A stretch of 64,000 nt of DNA from Acidimicrobiia bacterium (GTDB lineage Bacteria; Actinomycetota; Acidimicrobiia; Spongiisociales; UBA4744): NCBI GenBank assembly GCA_029863625.1, contig JAOTUY010000004.1, forward strand, positions 31,142-95,141, written 5' to 3'. The notes under the pieces were generated by a model. That model searched no databases. It was not told where the DNA came from and saw only the letters and a program-made list of their open reading frames with translations. Numbering within the stretch: position 1 is the stretch's first letter; every line of letters begins with the position of its first letter. Shown here piece by piece: positions 1-9,564 of the stretch. Position numbers and translations under genes: made by a program.

Positions 1-1
1 G

Positions 2-169
2 CTGGGCGTGACCGCCCTGACCCCGGCCACTGCTCCGCGCCAACTGGCCGTCGATCGACCTGCCAAATGGGATGATCTCGCCGACGCCGTCGATAAGGTT
101 CGCCTCCGCTATGGAACAGGATCGATTCGCCCGGCGAGGATGGCCGAAGACATCGAACGGGAAGATTGA
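2..169 (+). CDS. dinB: DNA polymerase IV (DinB), C-terminal fragment truncated by window start
   Basis: Frame 2 reads LGVTALTPATAPRQLAVDRPAKWDDLADAVDKVRLRYGTGSIRPARM..., a DinB-like C-terminus; stop at 167-169. Confidence 0.65.
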   Translation: MGVTALTPATAPRQLAVDRPAKWDDLADAVDKVRLRYGTGSIRPARMAEDIERED

Positions 170-250
170 GCTTATTCCGCCTTCCCCCTTCCACAATTCC
201 GTCGCATCGTATAATGTCCTCAAGGTCGTGATGTTGCGGCCCGGGAGACC

Positions 251-607
251 TTGATGCCATTGGACGAGCGAGAGCAGCGCATACTCTCAGAGATAGAGCG
301 CAGGTTCTATGAAGAGGACCCCGATCTGGCCAACACGGTGCGTAGCATCCAGAGGTCGGCCGACTCGCCACGCACCCTCTACCTGGCTATAGCGGGACTG
401 CTCGTTGGTGTCGGGCTCACCCTGGTCACGTTCACCTTCAATACCTGGTTGGCGTTGGCCGGGTTTGTGGTGATGGTTGCCTCCGGCACCGCTCTTGTTC
501 AAGTGTTGCGGAGGCGCGCTGGAAAGGCGCCAATCGGCCTCTCGGCCGGTGGGGCGATCGGGGAGTGGCTTCGTGAATTCAAGAGCAGGAGGGGTTTTCG
601 CCGCTGA
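251..607 (+). CDS. DUF3040 family membrane protein
   Basis: MPLDEREQRILSEIERRFYEEDPDLA N-terminus followed by two TM segments. Confidence 0.85.
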   Translation: MMPLDEREQRILSEIERRFYEEDPDLANTVRSIQRSADSPRTLYLAIAGLLVGVGLTLVTFTFNTWLALAGFVVMVASGTALVQVLRRRAGKAPIGLSAGGAIGEWLREFKSRRGFRR

Positions 608-740
608 TCGATTCAGCGAGCTAGAGTGGCGCAACCAACGCTTCGGTCTTCGGCTTGGGGAGCCCACCTAGGCGGTCTGGACCGAGCGAAACGGCAGAAC
701 TGCGGCTGACGAGGACTCCCAGAGGCCGCCCTGGAATACT

Positions 741-1259
741 GTGGGGAGTAAGGATTTGGACGACGGGTTCAGCGCGCAGCAGGCGTCACAATTGACCGGC
801 TGCACGCAGCATCAACTCAGGTACTGGGACCGGGTCGATCTGGTACGGCCATCAATTCAGGGAACAGGCGGCCGGCCCGGCGTGCGGCGGTTGTACTCGT
901 TTCGGGATCTGGTGGCGTTACGGGTCGTGAGGAGCTTGCTCGACAATGGCATGTCCGTCCAGCGTGTACGGCGCGCATGGGACTATCTGCGGCGGAACGC
1001 CGAGATGGATTCGCACCTTTCGGAGGTGAAGCTGGTTACCGACGGAAACACGATCTTTCGAATTGCTTCCGGAGACGAAGAGTTGCTCGACGCCCTTCGC
1101 GAAGGACAACTCGCTTTCTTTGTGGCCATCGACAGCATCGCCAGGTCGGTTGAAGAGGACATCACTCGCTTCGAGCTCGATCGCGACTCATTCCTCGAAA
1201 TCCTCCGCCGGGTGGAGGACGATGTGGTCACGGAAGCAGCCGAAGCGGCCGGTGGTTGA
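741..1259 (+). CDS. MerR family transcriptional regulator
   Basis: FSAQQASQLTGCTQHQLRYWDRVDLVRPS...RLYSFRDLVALRVV MerR HTH; GTG start. Confidence 0.85.
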   Translation: MGSKDLDDGFSAQQASQLTGCTQHQLRYWDRVDLVRPSIQGTGGRPGVRRLYSFRDLVALRVVRSLLDNGMSVQRVRRAWDYLRRNAEMDSHLSEVKLVTDGNTIFRIASGDEELLDALREGQLAFFVAIDSIARSVEEDITRFELDRDSFLEILRRVEDDVVTEAAEAAGG

Positions 1260-1318
1260 TCACCCGTCGGAGTCCGCTGAGTTGATCGGCGGGACGCGTG
1301 AATTGGTTTGCTCAACAC

Positions 1319-3700
1319 CTAGTCGTGGTCCCACCATTTGAGCGAGCGAATCCGAAGCCAAGACATGAGGCGGTCCAAAGGCCGGTAGATATCGCGGAGA
1401 TAGATCTCGGTCTGTTCAAACGAATCGACGGCCTGGTCGATCTTAGCTGTTTGCATGGGTCGATCCGGACCGTACATGGCTTCTGTCACGCTCCTGGCCA
1501 GGGGGGTGAGGGATCGGTGGACCGATGCGGCCACCTCTTCATGGGTCTGATCGGGAGTTGGGGGACGACCGAGATCGGTGAGCCGGTCCACAATCTCCTC
1601 CCATGCACCCGTGATGTCGCCCTCCTTCATCCTTCCCAGCCTCCGTCGCCTCCGGATCCACTTGGTCAGGGGGATGATTCCGAGCAGGGCCGCGATGCCG
1701 AGCAGTATGGCCTGGAAGGCCGTAATGCCGATCCGATTGGACGTCTCCAGCGGTAGGCCGTCGGGGCCCCGCGGGATGTCCGAGTCTTCGCCGAAATCCA
1801 CATCGTTCGGGTTGGCGGGCAACCCGATACTCGGATCGGCCGGCTCAAGGGCCCCGTCCGGCTCGGGAATGAAGTTGCGGGCGTCGAACCCGACCCCAAC
1901 CGCGTTGACATTGGTCGACGGGTTGATCTGGTCACCGCGCGGGGTTGGATCGAATCGGACCCAACCTTGCCCGTTCATCCAGAGCTCCACCCAGGCGTGA
2001 GCATTCTTTCCCTTGACGATGATGCGGCCGTCCTGGGTCTTCTCGCCGGGTGTGAAACCGAGGACCACCCGGCTGGGAATTGAAATCGACCGGGCCATCG
2101 CTGCCATCGCGGTGGCGAATTGCTCGCAATACCCCGTGCGATAGTTGGGGCTGTCCTCATCGAGAATCCAGGCGGTCATGTTGCTGGCCGAATGGCCCGG
2201 GTCAATATCGATCGAGTATGTGAACTCTTCGGGATCGCGGAACCAGGCTTCGAGGAGGAGGGCTTTCTCGAAGGCCGTCGCGCCGTTCAAGGTCAACTCA
2301 GCAGCTTTGGTGGCCAGCGTAGGATCGAACTCACGGGGGAGGTCGAGATATTCGCTGATGTCGGTGGGACGCACCAGGCCCTGTGCTGTCGGCGCCTTGG
2401 GTTGAGCGGTGAAGACGCCCCGGTCGGCCGCTTCCTGGAAGATGGGCGACAAACGGTCGCGCTGACTCGGTTGGCTGGCCAGCACTCCGAGATCCGGGAC
2501 CGGCACGTTCGAGAGGACTTCGTAGGTGAGCCCGTCCCACGTTCTGAGATCGAAAGGAATGGATGCGTCGGCGCGTACTCGAAAGCTCTGATTGAGCAAC
2601 ACCGACTCGGAGTTGATCCAGGTGGCGGAGTGCAACGTCGGCAGAACATTCTGCCTGAGGGCGAGAATGGTTATGGTCTGCGTGACGGGCGCAGTCTCGC
2701 CTTTGAAGGCGTGCTCTGGGTCTTCCCAGGGTTCGTCTGGCCTCGGGATTCGAGTTGGCAGCCGACCCGGGAACCAGTTCTCACCATCGAATTCCTCCAA
2801 TGTGAACAGCTTCCAGTACAGATCGTCCGGGGCGGCTGCGCCTTCGATGGTGGCGATGAAGACCGGTTCTTCGCTGCGTGAGACGAGGTCGGTCTGCGTG
2901 ATGCTGGTAAACAAGTTGAAAGACACGCCGCTGAATATGCCGCCACCCAACCCGGTTTGAGCCCGCCAGTCGAGGAAGCCGCTGGCGGGCACGAGACCGG
3001 CGGCGGCGCTGGATCCGACCACCGAGGCGATCACCGCGATGGACACAAACACTGAGGGGAAGAAAGGGGTGCTCATCGGGACATGCCCTGTCGCGAACCG
3101 GCGGCGCAACCGGCCCGCAGTCAAGCTGCGCTCGTCGAGGGATACCGCCAGCAGAGCAACTGCCGCAACCGCTAGAAAGGCTGTGGTCCAGCCGACCCGG
3201 GGCGGTATCCGGTCGATGGTGGCGACCTGCAGATAGAACAGGAGGGGGGGGAGCAACGCCAGGGTGGGATGGCTCGAAAGCAGGCCCCAGGCTAGGAGTG
3301 CGCCCAGTAGCCAGAAGACGACGGTCAGGATAAGAATCAGTCCAGCGGCGGGGACAACCGGCGCGGCCCCAAACCGGATCAGTCCGAAGGCCCAGCCCAG
3401 TTCAGTACCGATCCTCGAAAAGGTGTCGAGGGATGGAAGGAAACCGAGTACCAGGGTGTCGGCCGCCCCCAGGCGGAACGCCGCTAGCACCAAACCGCCC
3501 AGGTTGAGCAGTGCGGTCCCGAGCCAGCCGACCCGGTACGAGACGGCCGTCCAGGTGATAACTGCTCCCAGCAGAGCTCCGGCCAGCAAAGCCAGTTGCC
3601 AGGCAGGACCATCCTCGATCGGCCTGAGCAAACGCTCCATACGGAGGAGCGCCAGGAGGATGGCAGCGGTTCCGGCTATCCAGCTGAAACGGTAGGCCAT
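1319..3700 (-). CDS. Transglutaminase domain membrane protein (TgpA/DUF3488-like)
   Basis: N-terminal multi-TM region and transglutaminase core (GYCEQFATAMAAMARSISIPSRVVLGFTPGE...AHAWVE). Confidence 0.9.
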   Translation of the reverse strand: MAYRFSWIAGTAAILLALLRMERLLRPIEDGPAWQLALLAGALLGAVITWTAVSYRVGWLGTALLNLGGLVLAAFRLGAADTLVLGFLPSLDTFSRIGTELGWAFGLIRFGAAPVVPAAGLILILTVVFWLLGALLAWGLLSSHPTLALLPPLLFYLQVATIDRIPPRVGWTTAFLAVAAVALLAVSLDERSLTAGRLRRRFATGHVPMSTPFFPSVFVSIAVIASVVGSSAAAGLVPASGFLDWRAQTGLGGGIFSGVSFNLFTSITQTDLVSRSEEPVFIATIEGAAAPDDLYWKLFTLEEFDGENWFPGRLPTRIPRPDEPWEDPEHAFKGETAPVTQTITILALRQNVLPTLHSATWINSESVLLNQSFRVRADASIPFDLRTWDGLTYEVLSNVPVPDLGVLASQPSQRDRLSPIFQEAADRGVFTAQPKAPTAQGLVRPTDISEYLDLPREFDPTLATKAAELTLNGATAFEKALLLEAWFRDPEEFTYSIDIDPGHSASNMTAWILDEDSPNYRTGYCEQFATAMAAMARSISIPSRVVLGFTPGEKTQDGRIIVKGKNAHAWVELWMNGQGWVRFDPTPRGDQINPSTNVNAVGVGFDARNFIPEPDGALEPADPSIGLPANPNDVDFGEDSDIPRGPDGLPLETSNRIGITAFQAILLGIAALLGIIPLTKWIRRRRRLGRMKEGDITGAWEEIVDRLTDLGRPPTPDQTHEEVAASVHRSLTPLARSVTEAMYGPDRPMQTAKIDQAVDSFEQTEIYLRDIYRPLDRLMSWLRIRSLKWWDHD

Positions 3701-4860
3701 GGTGTACCCGCTGCGTTGAGCCAGGCTTTGGCCCAGCTTCCGTCCGGCTTGATCGCCATCGTTTGGGTGCCCGCGCGTTGGAAATGGGCGACTGTGGCTG
3801 AGGCTTGCTGCGCCACCGACATGAGCACGGTCGACGCGAAATTGCGGGTGAGGAGCTGGCCGACTGCAAGGAGCTCGCCATCAGGGCTGCCGGTAATCAA
3901 CACGAGGGCACCGCCCCGGCCACCGCGCTGCAATCGGAGAGCCGCGGCCCGGAGGTCAAGACCATCTGTCGGCTGAACACCCGCCAGGGCTTCCATGGAC
4001 TTCGCGTAGGACCCGGGTTCTGCACTGCTGATCGGCGCTCCTCCGGTCCAGAGATCCGCGTCGAAGCCAGATGAGAGCATATGGCGGACCACAGAAGCGG
4101 CGCCGCTCACGGCTCGCTCGAAGGCCTCCGTGCCGTCGTAGCTCGATCCCCGAGGATCGAAGAAAACCAGCGCCCGCGACTGCCAAGGTGTTTCCAATTG
4201 TCGGATCATCAGCTCGTCGCGCTTGGCCGTTGACGGCCAGTGCACCCGCCTCAGATCATCTCCCGTCTGGTACTCGCGGAGCGTGTAGAAATCCTCTCCG
4301 CCCCGATGGCTGAACTCAGGTTGAGAGGCGTACATCGATGGATCTAGTCCGCGTAGAACGGGCAGACCGGAAAGCTGTTCAACGGCTGGATAGACGATCA
4401 AACGATCCTGCTGCCCTACGAGCTGACTGCGGTCGGCCAGGCGGAGCGGATCCGTAACGGAAACCCGGAGAGGGCCTACGTCGTAGATGCCCCGCGGCTT
4501 GCAGAGGATTTGGTAGGTGGCTGTTGCCGTCTCGTCGGGCGCCAACCGGGCGGCAGCGAAACGGGCCGACCCAAGACCGGCCACGTCGTCTTCGGCGGTC
4601 AGGTTCCACACCCGCCGGGCTCCAACGTTGGTGAGCGATGCCTCGACCACCGTCTGTTCCCCTTCGTGAACGAGGTTGGGGGAAAGACGCCGGGTGACGG
4701 CAACTGATGGGTTAGAGCGTCGCACGAACACGAACGCGGCCGTCGTCGCAACCGCCAAAAGCAGACCAATACTCAACAGCTCGGGTTCGCCGAGAGCTGC
4801 CCACAATACAAAAAGGGCCAGACTGGCTCCGAGCGCCGCCCAGCCTCTGTCCGTGAGCAT
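3676..4860 (-). CDS. DUF58 domain protein
   Basis: FSHRGGEDFYTLREYQTGDDLRRVHWPSTAKRDELMIRQLE DUF58 signature; overlaps the transglutaminase gene. Confidence 0.9.
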   Translation of the reverse strand: MLTDRGWAALGASLALFVLWAALGEPELLSIGLLLAVATTAAFVFVRRSNPSVAVTRRLSPNLVHEGEQTVVEASLTNVGARRVWNLTAEDDVAGLGSARFAAARLAPDETATATYQILCKPRGIYDVGPLRVSVTDPLRLADRSQLVGQQDRLIVYPAVEQLSGLPVLRGLDPSMYASQPEFSHRGGEDFYTLREYQTGDDLRRVHWPSTAKRDELMIRQLETPWQSRALVFFDPRGSSYDGTEAFERAVSGAASVVRHMLSSGFDADLWTGGAPISSAEPGSYAKSMEALAGVQPTDGLDLRAAALRLQRGGRGGALVLITGSPDGELLAVGQLLTRNFASTVLMSVAQQASATVAHFQRAGTQTMAIKPDGSWAKAWLNAAGTPWPTVSAG

Positions 4861-5909
4861 CAGCTGGTGGCTCTCGTCCCCGGGACGCGCAAGTGGTGCA
4901 GCACGGAGTCGAGCACATCGCTGATCGTGGTGCCCCGCATCTGCGCTTCGGGACGCATGGCCATACGGTGTTCGAGCACGGTACCTGCCACCGCCTTGAT
5001 GTCGTCGGGGGTGACGTACTCGCGTCCTTCGACTGCCGCCCGGACCCTGGCCACCCGCTGGAGATGGAGCGCCGCCCGAGGGGAAGCACCGAGCATCAGC
5101 TCACCGTGGCGCCGAGTCGCCTCAACCAGGTCAACGATGTAACCCTGTATGGAGGGCGCAACGTGCACGTGGTCGGCGACACCCGCCATTTCCAGGACCT
5201 GGTCCCCGGTTACGACCGGTTTGAGGTCTTCGAAAGTGGAGCGAATCCCGTGCGCTTCGAGTATCTCGAGTTCTTTACTGCGGACCGGATATCCGACCAC
5301 CAGTTTCATCATGAAACGGTCGAGCTGTGACTCGGGGAGCGGGTAGGTCCCCTCGTGTTCGAGCGGGTTTTGCGTTGCGCCGACCAGGAAGGGGGGTGGC
5401 AAGGGCCGGGTGGTGCCGTCGACGGTCACCTGCCGTTCCTCCATGGCCTCGAGGAGCGCGGCCTGGGTCTTGGGGCTCGCCCGGTTGATTTCATCGCCCA
5501 GGACAATGTTGGCGAAGATGGCACCGGGTTTGAAGACAAAGTCGCTCTTCTGTCGGTCCCAGATGGACACGCCGGTAATGTCCGAGGGGAGGAGGTCGGG
5601 CGTGAATTGAACCCGATTGAAGTTGCAGTCGATCGACCGAGCCAGCGACTTGGCCAGTAGCGTCTTGCCAACACCGGGCACATCCTCGATCAGGACATGC
5701 CCCTGGGCCACCAGGCACATGGTGAGGAGCTCGATCACCTCGCGTTTGCCCTGAATGACTTGCTCGATGTTCGAGACGATTTCTTCAAAACGCTCAGAGA
5801 ACCACTGAATGCGGTCGGCGGCGACGGTAGCTGCGCTCACAGGGGGGAAGCCTCCTCGACGGTTTGGCGAGAAGCCTATCAGAGCTTTCTCTTTGCGCCT
5901 CGGCCCCAT
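4860..5909 (-). CDS. MoxR family AAA ATPase
   Basis: GHVLIEDVPGVGKTLLAKSLARSIDCNFNRVQFTPDLLPSDITG Walker A and MoxR signature. Confidence 0.95.
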   Translation of the reverse strand: MGPRRKEKALIGFSPNRRGGFPPVSAATVAADRIQWFSERFEEIVSNIEQVIQGKREVIELLTMCLVAQGHVLIEDVPGVGKTLLAKSLARSIDCNFNRVQFTPDLLPSDITGVSIWDRQKSDFVFKPGAIFANIVLGDEINRASPKTQAALLEAMEERQVTVDGTTRPLPPPFLVGATQNPLEHEGTYPLPESQLDRFMMKLVVGYPVRSKELEILEAHGIRSTFEDLKPVVTGDQVLEMAGVADHVHVAPSIQGYIVDLVEATRRHGELMLGASPRAALHLQRVARVRAAVEGREYVTPDDIKAVAGTVLEHRMAMRPEAQMRGTTISDVLDSVLHHLRVPGTRATS

Positions 5910-5947
5910 CCCATATAATCGGTACTAGGTTGGGTGAGAGGAGGCGC

Positions 5948-6187
5948 GTGCGCTGGGCACTTGGGGCAGTCGCGCGACATCCCGGGCTGTGGCCCGAGGC
6001 TGTTCGCGTTGTGGTGGCGGTATCGCCCGATGGGTGGTGGCGTTCCTTTCCCTTTGTCCCTCGCGTCGATCCGGACTACTCAGCGTGGCGGATTGCGACG
6101 GCCTATGGAACGGAAACAGCAGTGGTGCAGGGGGATGACCTGATCAGCTACCTCCGATGGCGAAGACGACAACGGAGGAACGGGTGA
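5948..6187 (+). CDS. Hypothetical protein
   Basis: ORF VRWALGAVARHPGLWPEAVRVVVAVSPDGWWRS... (GTG start inferred); divergent from moxR. Confidence 0.6.
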   Translation: MRWALGAVARHPGLWPEAVRVVVAVSPDGWWRSFPFVPRVDPDYSAWRIATAYGTETAVVQGDDLISYLRWRRRQRRNG

Positions 6188-6828
6188 AGGACGATCTGCG
6201 CACGGCGTTGTCGGCGATAGAGGGAGTCGAGCGGTCGGAAGTCGACCTGGCCGACAACGGCCCTCTTGGCATCCGCGTCCGTCTCGCCCATGGTGCCGAC
6301 CGAGGTGCTGTAGCGGAGGCGGTGCAACGGCTGCTCCAAGCGCGTGGCCTTCGGTCGCGGGTCGCACCAGATCGACGACAGCCCGGACCTGAGACGCCCC
6401 CAACTCCACCGGAAGGACCGCAACGAGCGGGTCCAGAACCTGGACCCGCTCCACATCGAACGATCGCAGAGTCGTCGGGCTCGTCTACCCCGTCGCCGGA
6501 TAGGTACGGAATCGAGGCCGTGACTGTGTCCGAGACCATTCGAGAGATAGTCGTAACGGTGTTGGCCGACGGGGGACGAACGGTAACTCGCCGGGCGCGA
6601 CGCACCGAACAAGGGCTCCATGAGGCCATCGTTGCCGCAGTCGGCGAGCTAATTCACCCTGAGGCGCCTCCGGCCGGTCTGCGAGGCATCGAGTTTTCTG
6701 ATGCCTTTCCGGCCATCACCGTGTATCTAGAAGGCCCCGACGGCCAGGTCCGGGTCGGGGCTGCTTTGGTGGCGGCGACCAACCCGTTTGCGTTTGCGCA
6801 AGCGGTCTGGGCAGCACTGCAGTCATAG
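6157..6828 (+). CDS. Hypothetical protein
   Basis: 223-aa ORF overlapping the previous gene's end; no family recognised. Confidence 0.65.
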   Translation: MAKTTTEERVKDDLRTALSAIEGVERSEVDLADNGPLGIRVRLAHGADRGAVAEAVQRLLQARGLRSRVAPDRRQPGPETPPTPPEGPQRAGPEPGPAPHRTIAESSGSSTPSPDRYGIEAVTVSETIREIVVTVLADGGRTVTRRARRTEQGLHEAIVAAVGELIHPEAPPAGLRGIEFSDAFPAITVYLEGPDGQVRVGAALVAATNPFAFAQAVWAALQS

Positions 6829-6897
6829 TTGTTGGCTTTTGGTTCTCGGTTCTTTGCATGTGCGCGTCAAACCAGAATCACGAACGGAGTCGCCTCT

Positions 6898-7410
6898 TCA
6901 GGATGCCCGGGCTGGGGTAATCTCTTCCGCGAACGGGATCAATTCGATCAGCACGTCCCGGTCCGGGTCGGCCTCGACGATCTCCTCGGCAACGTCGGAG
7001 AATCTTCCGCGGTACGTCTGTTGCTTTGTCAGTACATCTCTGATCAACAGGCGGCCAGGATCGGTAGCCGGATCAGCCAGGGCGGGGAGATCCATTTCAT
7101 CAGTGCTAATCACGCTGACCTTCCGAACTCTGAGGTCTTGCAGCATGATCTCCTGGACCATGATGTCGGCCGACAGGACCGACAGGTTGGCGATGAGGAC
7201 CGTGTCGACATGTCCCGCCGAGATAATGCCAAGCAAGGCGCGGTAACCGTCTCGATCATCTGCAGCACCTGCGCCAATGGTGTCCTGACACACCGCCAGC
7301 AACTGACACCGATTGTGGGCGACCCAGCGGCGGATCTGCTCCGATTGAACGAACACAGAGTCACCGCTGTCCGGCCCCGGGGCGTCACGTACATATCCAA
7401 TCACACGCAT
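6898..7410 (-). CDS. Resolvase-like N-terminal domain protein, probably catalytically degenerate
   Basis: MRVIGYVRDAPG...QSEQIRRWVAHNRCQLLAVCQD...DGYRALLGIISAGHVDTVLIANLSVLSAD resembles a serine resolvase catalytic fold. Confidence 0.6.
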   Translation of the reverse strand: MRVIGYVRDAPGPDSGDSVFVQSEQIRRWVAHNRCQLLAVCQDTIGAGAADDRDGYRALLGIISAGHVDTVLIANLSVLSADIMVQEIMLQDLRVRKVSVISTDEMDLPALADPATDPGRLLIRDVLTKQQTYRGRFSDVAEEIVEADPDRDVLIELIPFAEEITPARAS

Positions 7411-7538
7411 GGGTCGAGTTTCGTGACGGCCACCGGTTGTGTCAAGGACCTTCACGCTGCGTGACCACCACCCAAGGATCTCCGCCGGTTGAACCCGGGC
7501 GGCTAGTAACCTGATCGCCTTCCGGATGGGAGCAGCAT

Positions 7539-8042
7539 TTGGCTAGAGCTCTGGTGTTGAACACCACCTATGAACCGCTTTCGATCGTGACCTCGCGGCG
7601 GGCAGTTGTGCTGGTTGTCAGCGACAAAGCCGATGTCGTCGAAGCTCAGGACGCCCTGTGGCGAGCAGAACGCTTCTCCATGCTGGTCCCCTCGGTGGTC
7701 AAGCTCCGTCGTTTTGTCAGGGTTCCCTACCTGCGAAGGATGCCGCTCACTCGAAGGGCTGTTTTCGCACGAGATGGCAACTATTGCCAGTACTGCGGTC
7801 GCGAAGCTGAATGCCTCGACCATGTGATACCCCGATCGAAGGGAGGCGCCCACACCTGGGAGAACGTGGTCGCCTGTTGCCGGGCATGTAACGTCCGTAA
7901 GGCCGATCACAACCTGGTGGAAACCTCAATGCAGCTGGTCAAGAGACCCGAGGCGCCGCGCCGCCATGATTGGGTGTTCGCCAGCACCGGGTTCCCGGTT
8001 GATCCGACCTGGCATCCGTACCTTTTGGCCGACTCCGCCTGA
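7539..8042 (+). CDS. HNH endonuclease
   Basis: YCQYCGREAECLDHVIPRSKGGAHTWENVVACCRACNVRKAD HNH motif. Confidence 0.92.
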   Translation: MARALVLNTTYEPLSIVTSRRAVVLVVSDKADVVEAQDALWRAERFSMLVPSVVKLRRFVRVPYLRRMPLTRRAVFARDGNYCQYCGREAECLDHVIPRSKGGAHTWENVVACCRACNVRKADHNLVETSMQLVKRPEAPRRHDWVFASTGFPVDPTWHPYLLADSA

Positions 8043-8152
8043 GCTCGAACTCCCAGACCGCGTCGCTCCCAGCTACCAGCGTTTCAGCTTCCAGCGGCTA
8101 GATCGCTTGTCCTCAGTGACGTGACTTCGCTGGCCGCCGGGTGCTCTTCGAG

Positions 8153-8665
8153 TTATCGTACGAGGATCACGGTGCACGGAGCCAGCCGGGCCAGCTTGGT
8201 GCCCGTCGAACCGAGCAGGCCCTCAAATCGTCCCCGTCCGTGCGTCCCGATGATGAGCACGTCCGCATCTATCTCGGTGGTCAATTCCAACACGGTGACA
8301 GCCGGGCTGTCGCTCTCCTTGGCGACCACCGTCGGGGTGATCCCCCTCGACTCGAGGGCTTGTTGCACGGCCGTCGTCCGTTTTCTTTTCTGATCGTCGA
8401 CGTAGCGGGCGATCATCGCATCGTCCCCGGGCCAGTTGGAGGTGAGCGTGCCGGCGGTTGGCTGCCCAACGTACTCGTGATCTTCATCGATGTCCGCTTG
8501 AGGCGGTGGCGTCCGGAAGAACCCTCGCAGTTCGGTCAGGAGTGTACGGGGTACTTCCACGACCGTCGCCAGAGTGATGACGTCGCCCTCTTCGAAGAGG
8601 CGGACCGCCATTTCTGCCGTGAGACCTGCGTCGAGGTTGCCGTCAGTAGCGATGAGAATCTGCAT
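8153..8665 (-). CDS. Universal stress protein family
   Basis: MQILIATDGN...DADVLIIGTHGRGRFEGLLGSTGTKLARLAPCTVILVR; start placed at 8665 rather than the longer ORF. Confidence 0.85.
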   Translation of the reverse strand: MQILIATDGNLDAGLTAEMAVRLFEEGDVITLATVVEVPRTLLTELRGFFRTPPPQADIDEDHEYVGQPTAGTLTSNWPGDDAMIARYVDDQKRKRTTAVQQALESRGITPTVVAKESDSPAVTVLELTTEIDADVLIIGTHGRGRFEGLLGSTGTKLARLAPCTVILVR

Positions 8666-8934
8666 CTCCACAACTCCTTGGGTATGGAGCGAGGATAGTG
8701 CAGCCCGGAGCTCAGAATCAGGGATTCGACACCCTTCCACGGCTGTGAACTCGAAGCCGCGGGTACCTCGACCAAACGCGCAACCTTGTGACCCGAGAGC
8801 CGGCAGACCAATTCGCCAAGAAACGCATCGGCCATCGGGTAACTGTCGAGGCGAGACGCATGCTGGCGAACACCGACGACTCGGCGGCTGCGATTGGGTC
8901 CCAGACACTCCGCACCCACTCGTCGGGTCACACC

Positions 8935-8987
8935 TGGGAAGAAAAGGGGGCGATAGGGTTGACATGTGGCGCGGAATGGGCCATAGT
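8935..8987 (+). promoter_or_regulatory. Candidate dcw promoter with MraZ-box-like repeats
   Basis: GGG-core pentamers TGGGA (8935), AGGGG (8945), AGGGT (8955) at exact 10-bp spacing; TTGACA 8959-8964, 17-bp spacer, CATAGT 8982-8987. Confidence 0.6.
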
Positions 8988-9032
8988 GGCACGCAGTGGA
9001 GGACTACGGATGTCGGACAGGGTGCAACAATC

Positions 9033-9464
9033 ATGTTCCTCGGTGAGTACCAGCACACACTCGACCCGAAGGGAAGAGTCGTGTTGCCCGCCAAATTCCG
9101 CGAGCGGTTGGAGGACGGCTGTGTCATCACCAAAGGGCAGGAGCGATGCCTCTACGTCTTCCCGCTCGATCGGTGGGAGACGGAGGTAGAACGAGTGAAC
9201 ACGCTTCCCCGCACCGACGCCCGAGCTCGCAAACTCGCTCGGTCGTTCTTCGCCGGCGCCGATCTGCAATCTCCCGACAAACAGGGCAGGGTGCAGATTC
9301 CCGCCAATCTCCGCACCTACGGCGACCTCACGAAAGACCTCACGGTGGTGGGCGTTGCCGACCGCGTGGAGATTTGGGACACAGCGACCTGGAGTCGCAT
9401 GTCCGCAGAAGCAGACGAGTACTACGCCGACATAGAGGAGGCCCTCGGCGAACACGGAATCTGA
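9033..9464 (+). CDS. mraZ: Transcriptional regulator MraZ
   Basis: MFLGEYQHTLDPKGRVVLPAKFRE; first gene of dcw cluster. Confidence 0.97.
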   Translation: MFLGEYQHTLDPKGRVVLPAKFRERLEDGCVITKGQERCLYVFPLDRWETEVERVNTLPRTDARARKLARSFFAGADLQSPDKQGRVQIPANLRTYGDLTKDLTVVGVADRVEIWDTATWSRMSAEADEYYADIEEALGEHGI

Positions 9465-9564
9465 CATGGCAATCGAGGACTGGTTCATCGCCAGCCCCCC
9501 GGAACCAACGGAAGGCCCCTTACTCCGCCCGCTTCCTTTGGTGCCAGCGCCCGGGGGGCTGACC

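Noticed and set aside
2120-2881. 253-aa plus-strand ORF
   Set aside because: Antisense to the well-supported transglutaminase gene; shadow ORF of GC-rich DNA.
8153-9133. Extended 326-aa ORF for the universal stress protein
   Set aside because: Family similarity starts at Met 8665; the extension would cover the mraZ promoter and 5' end.
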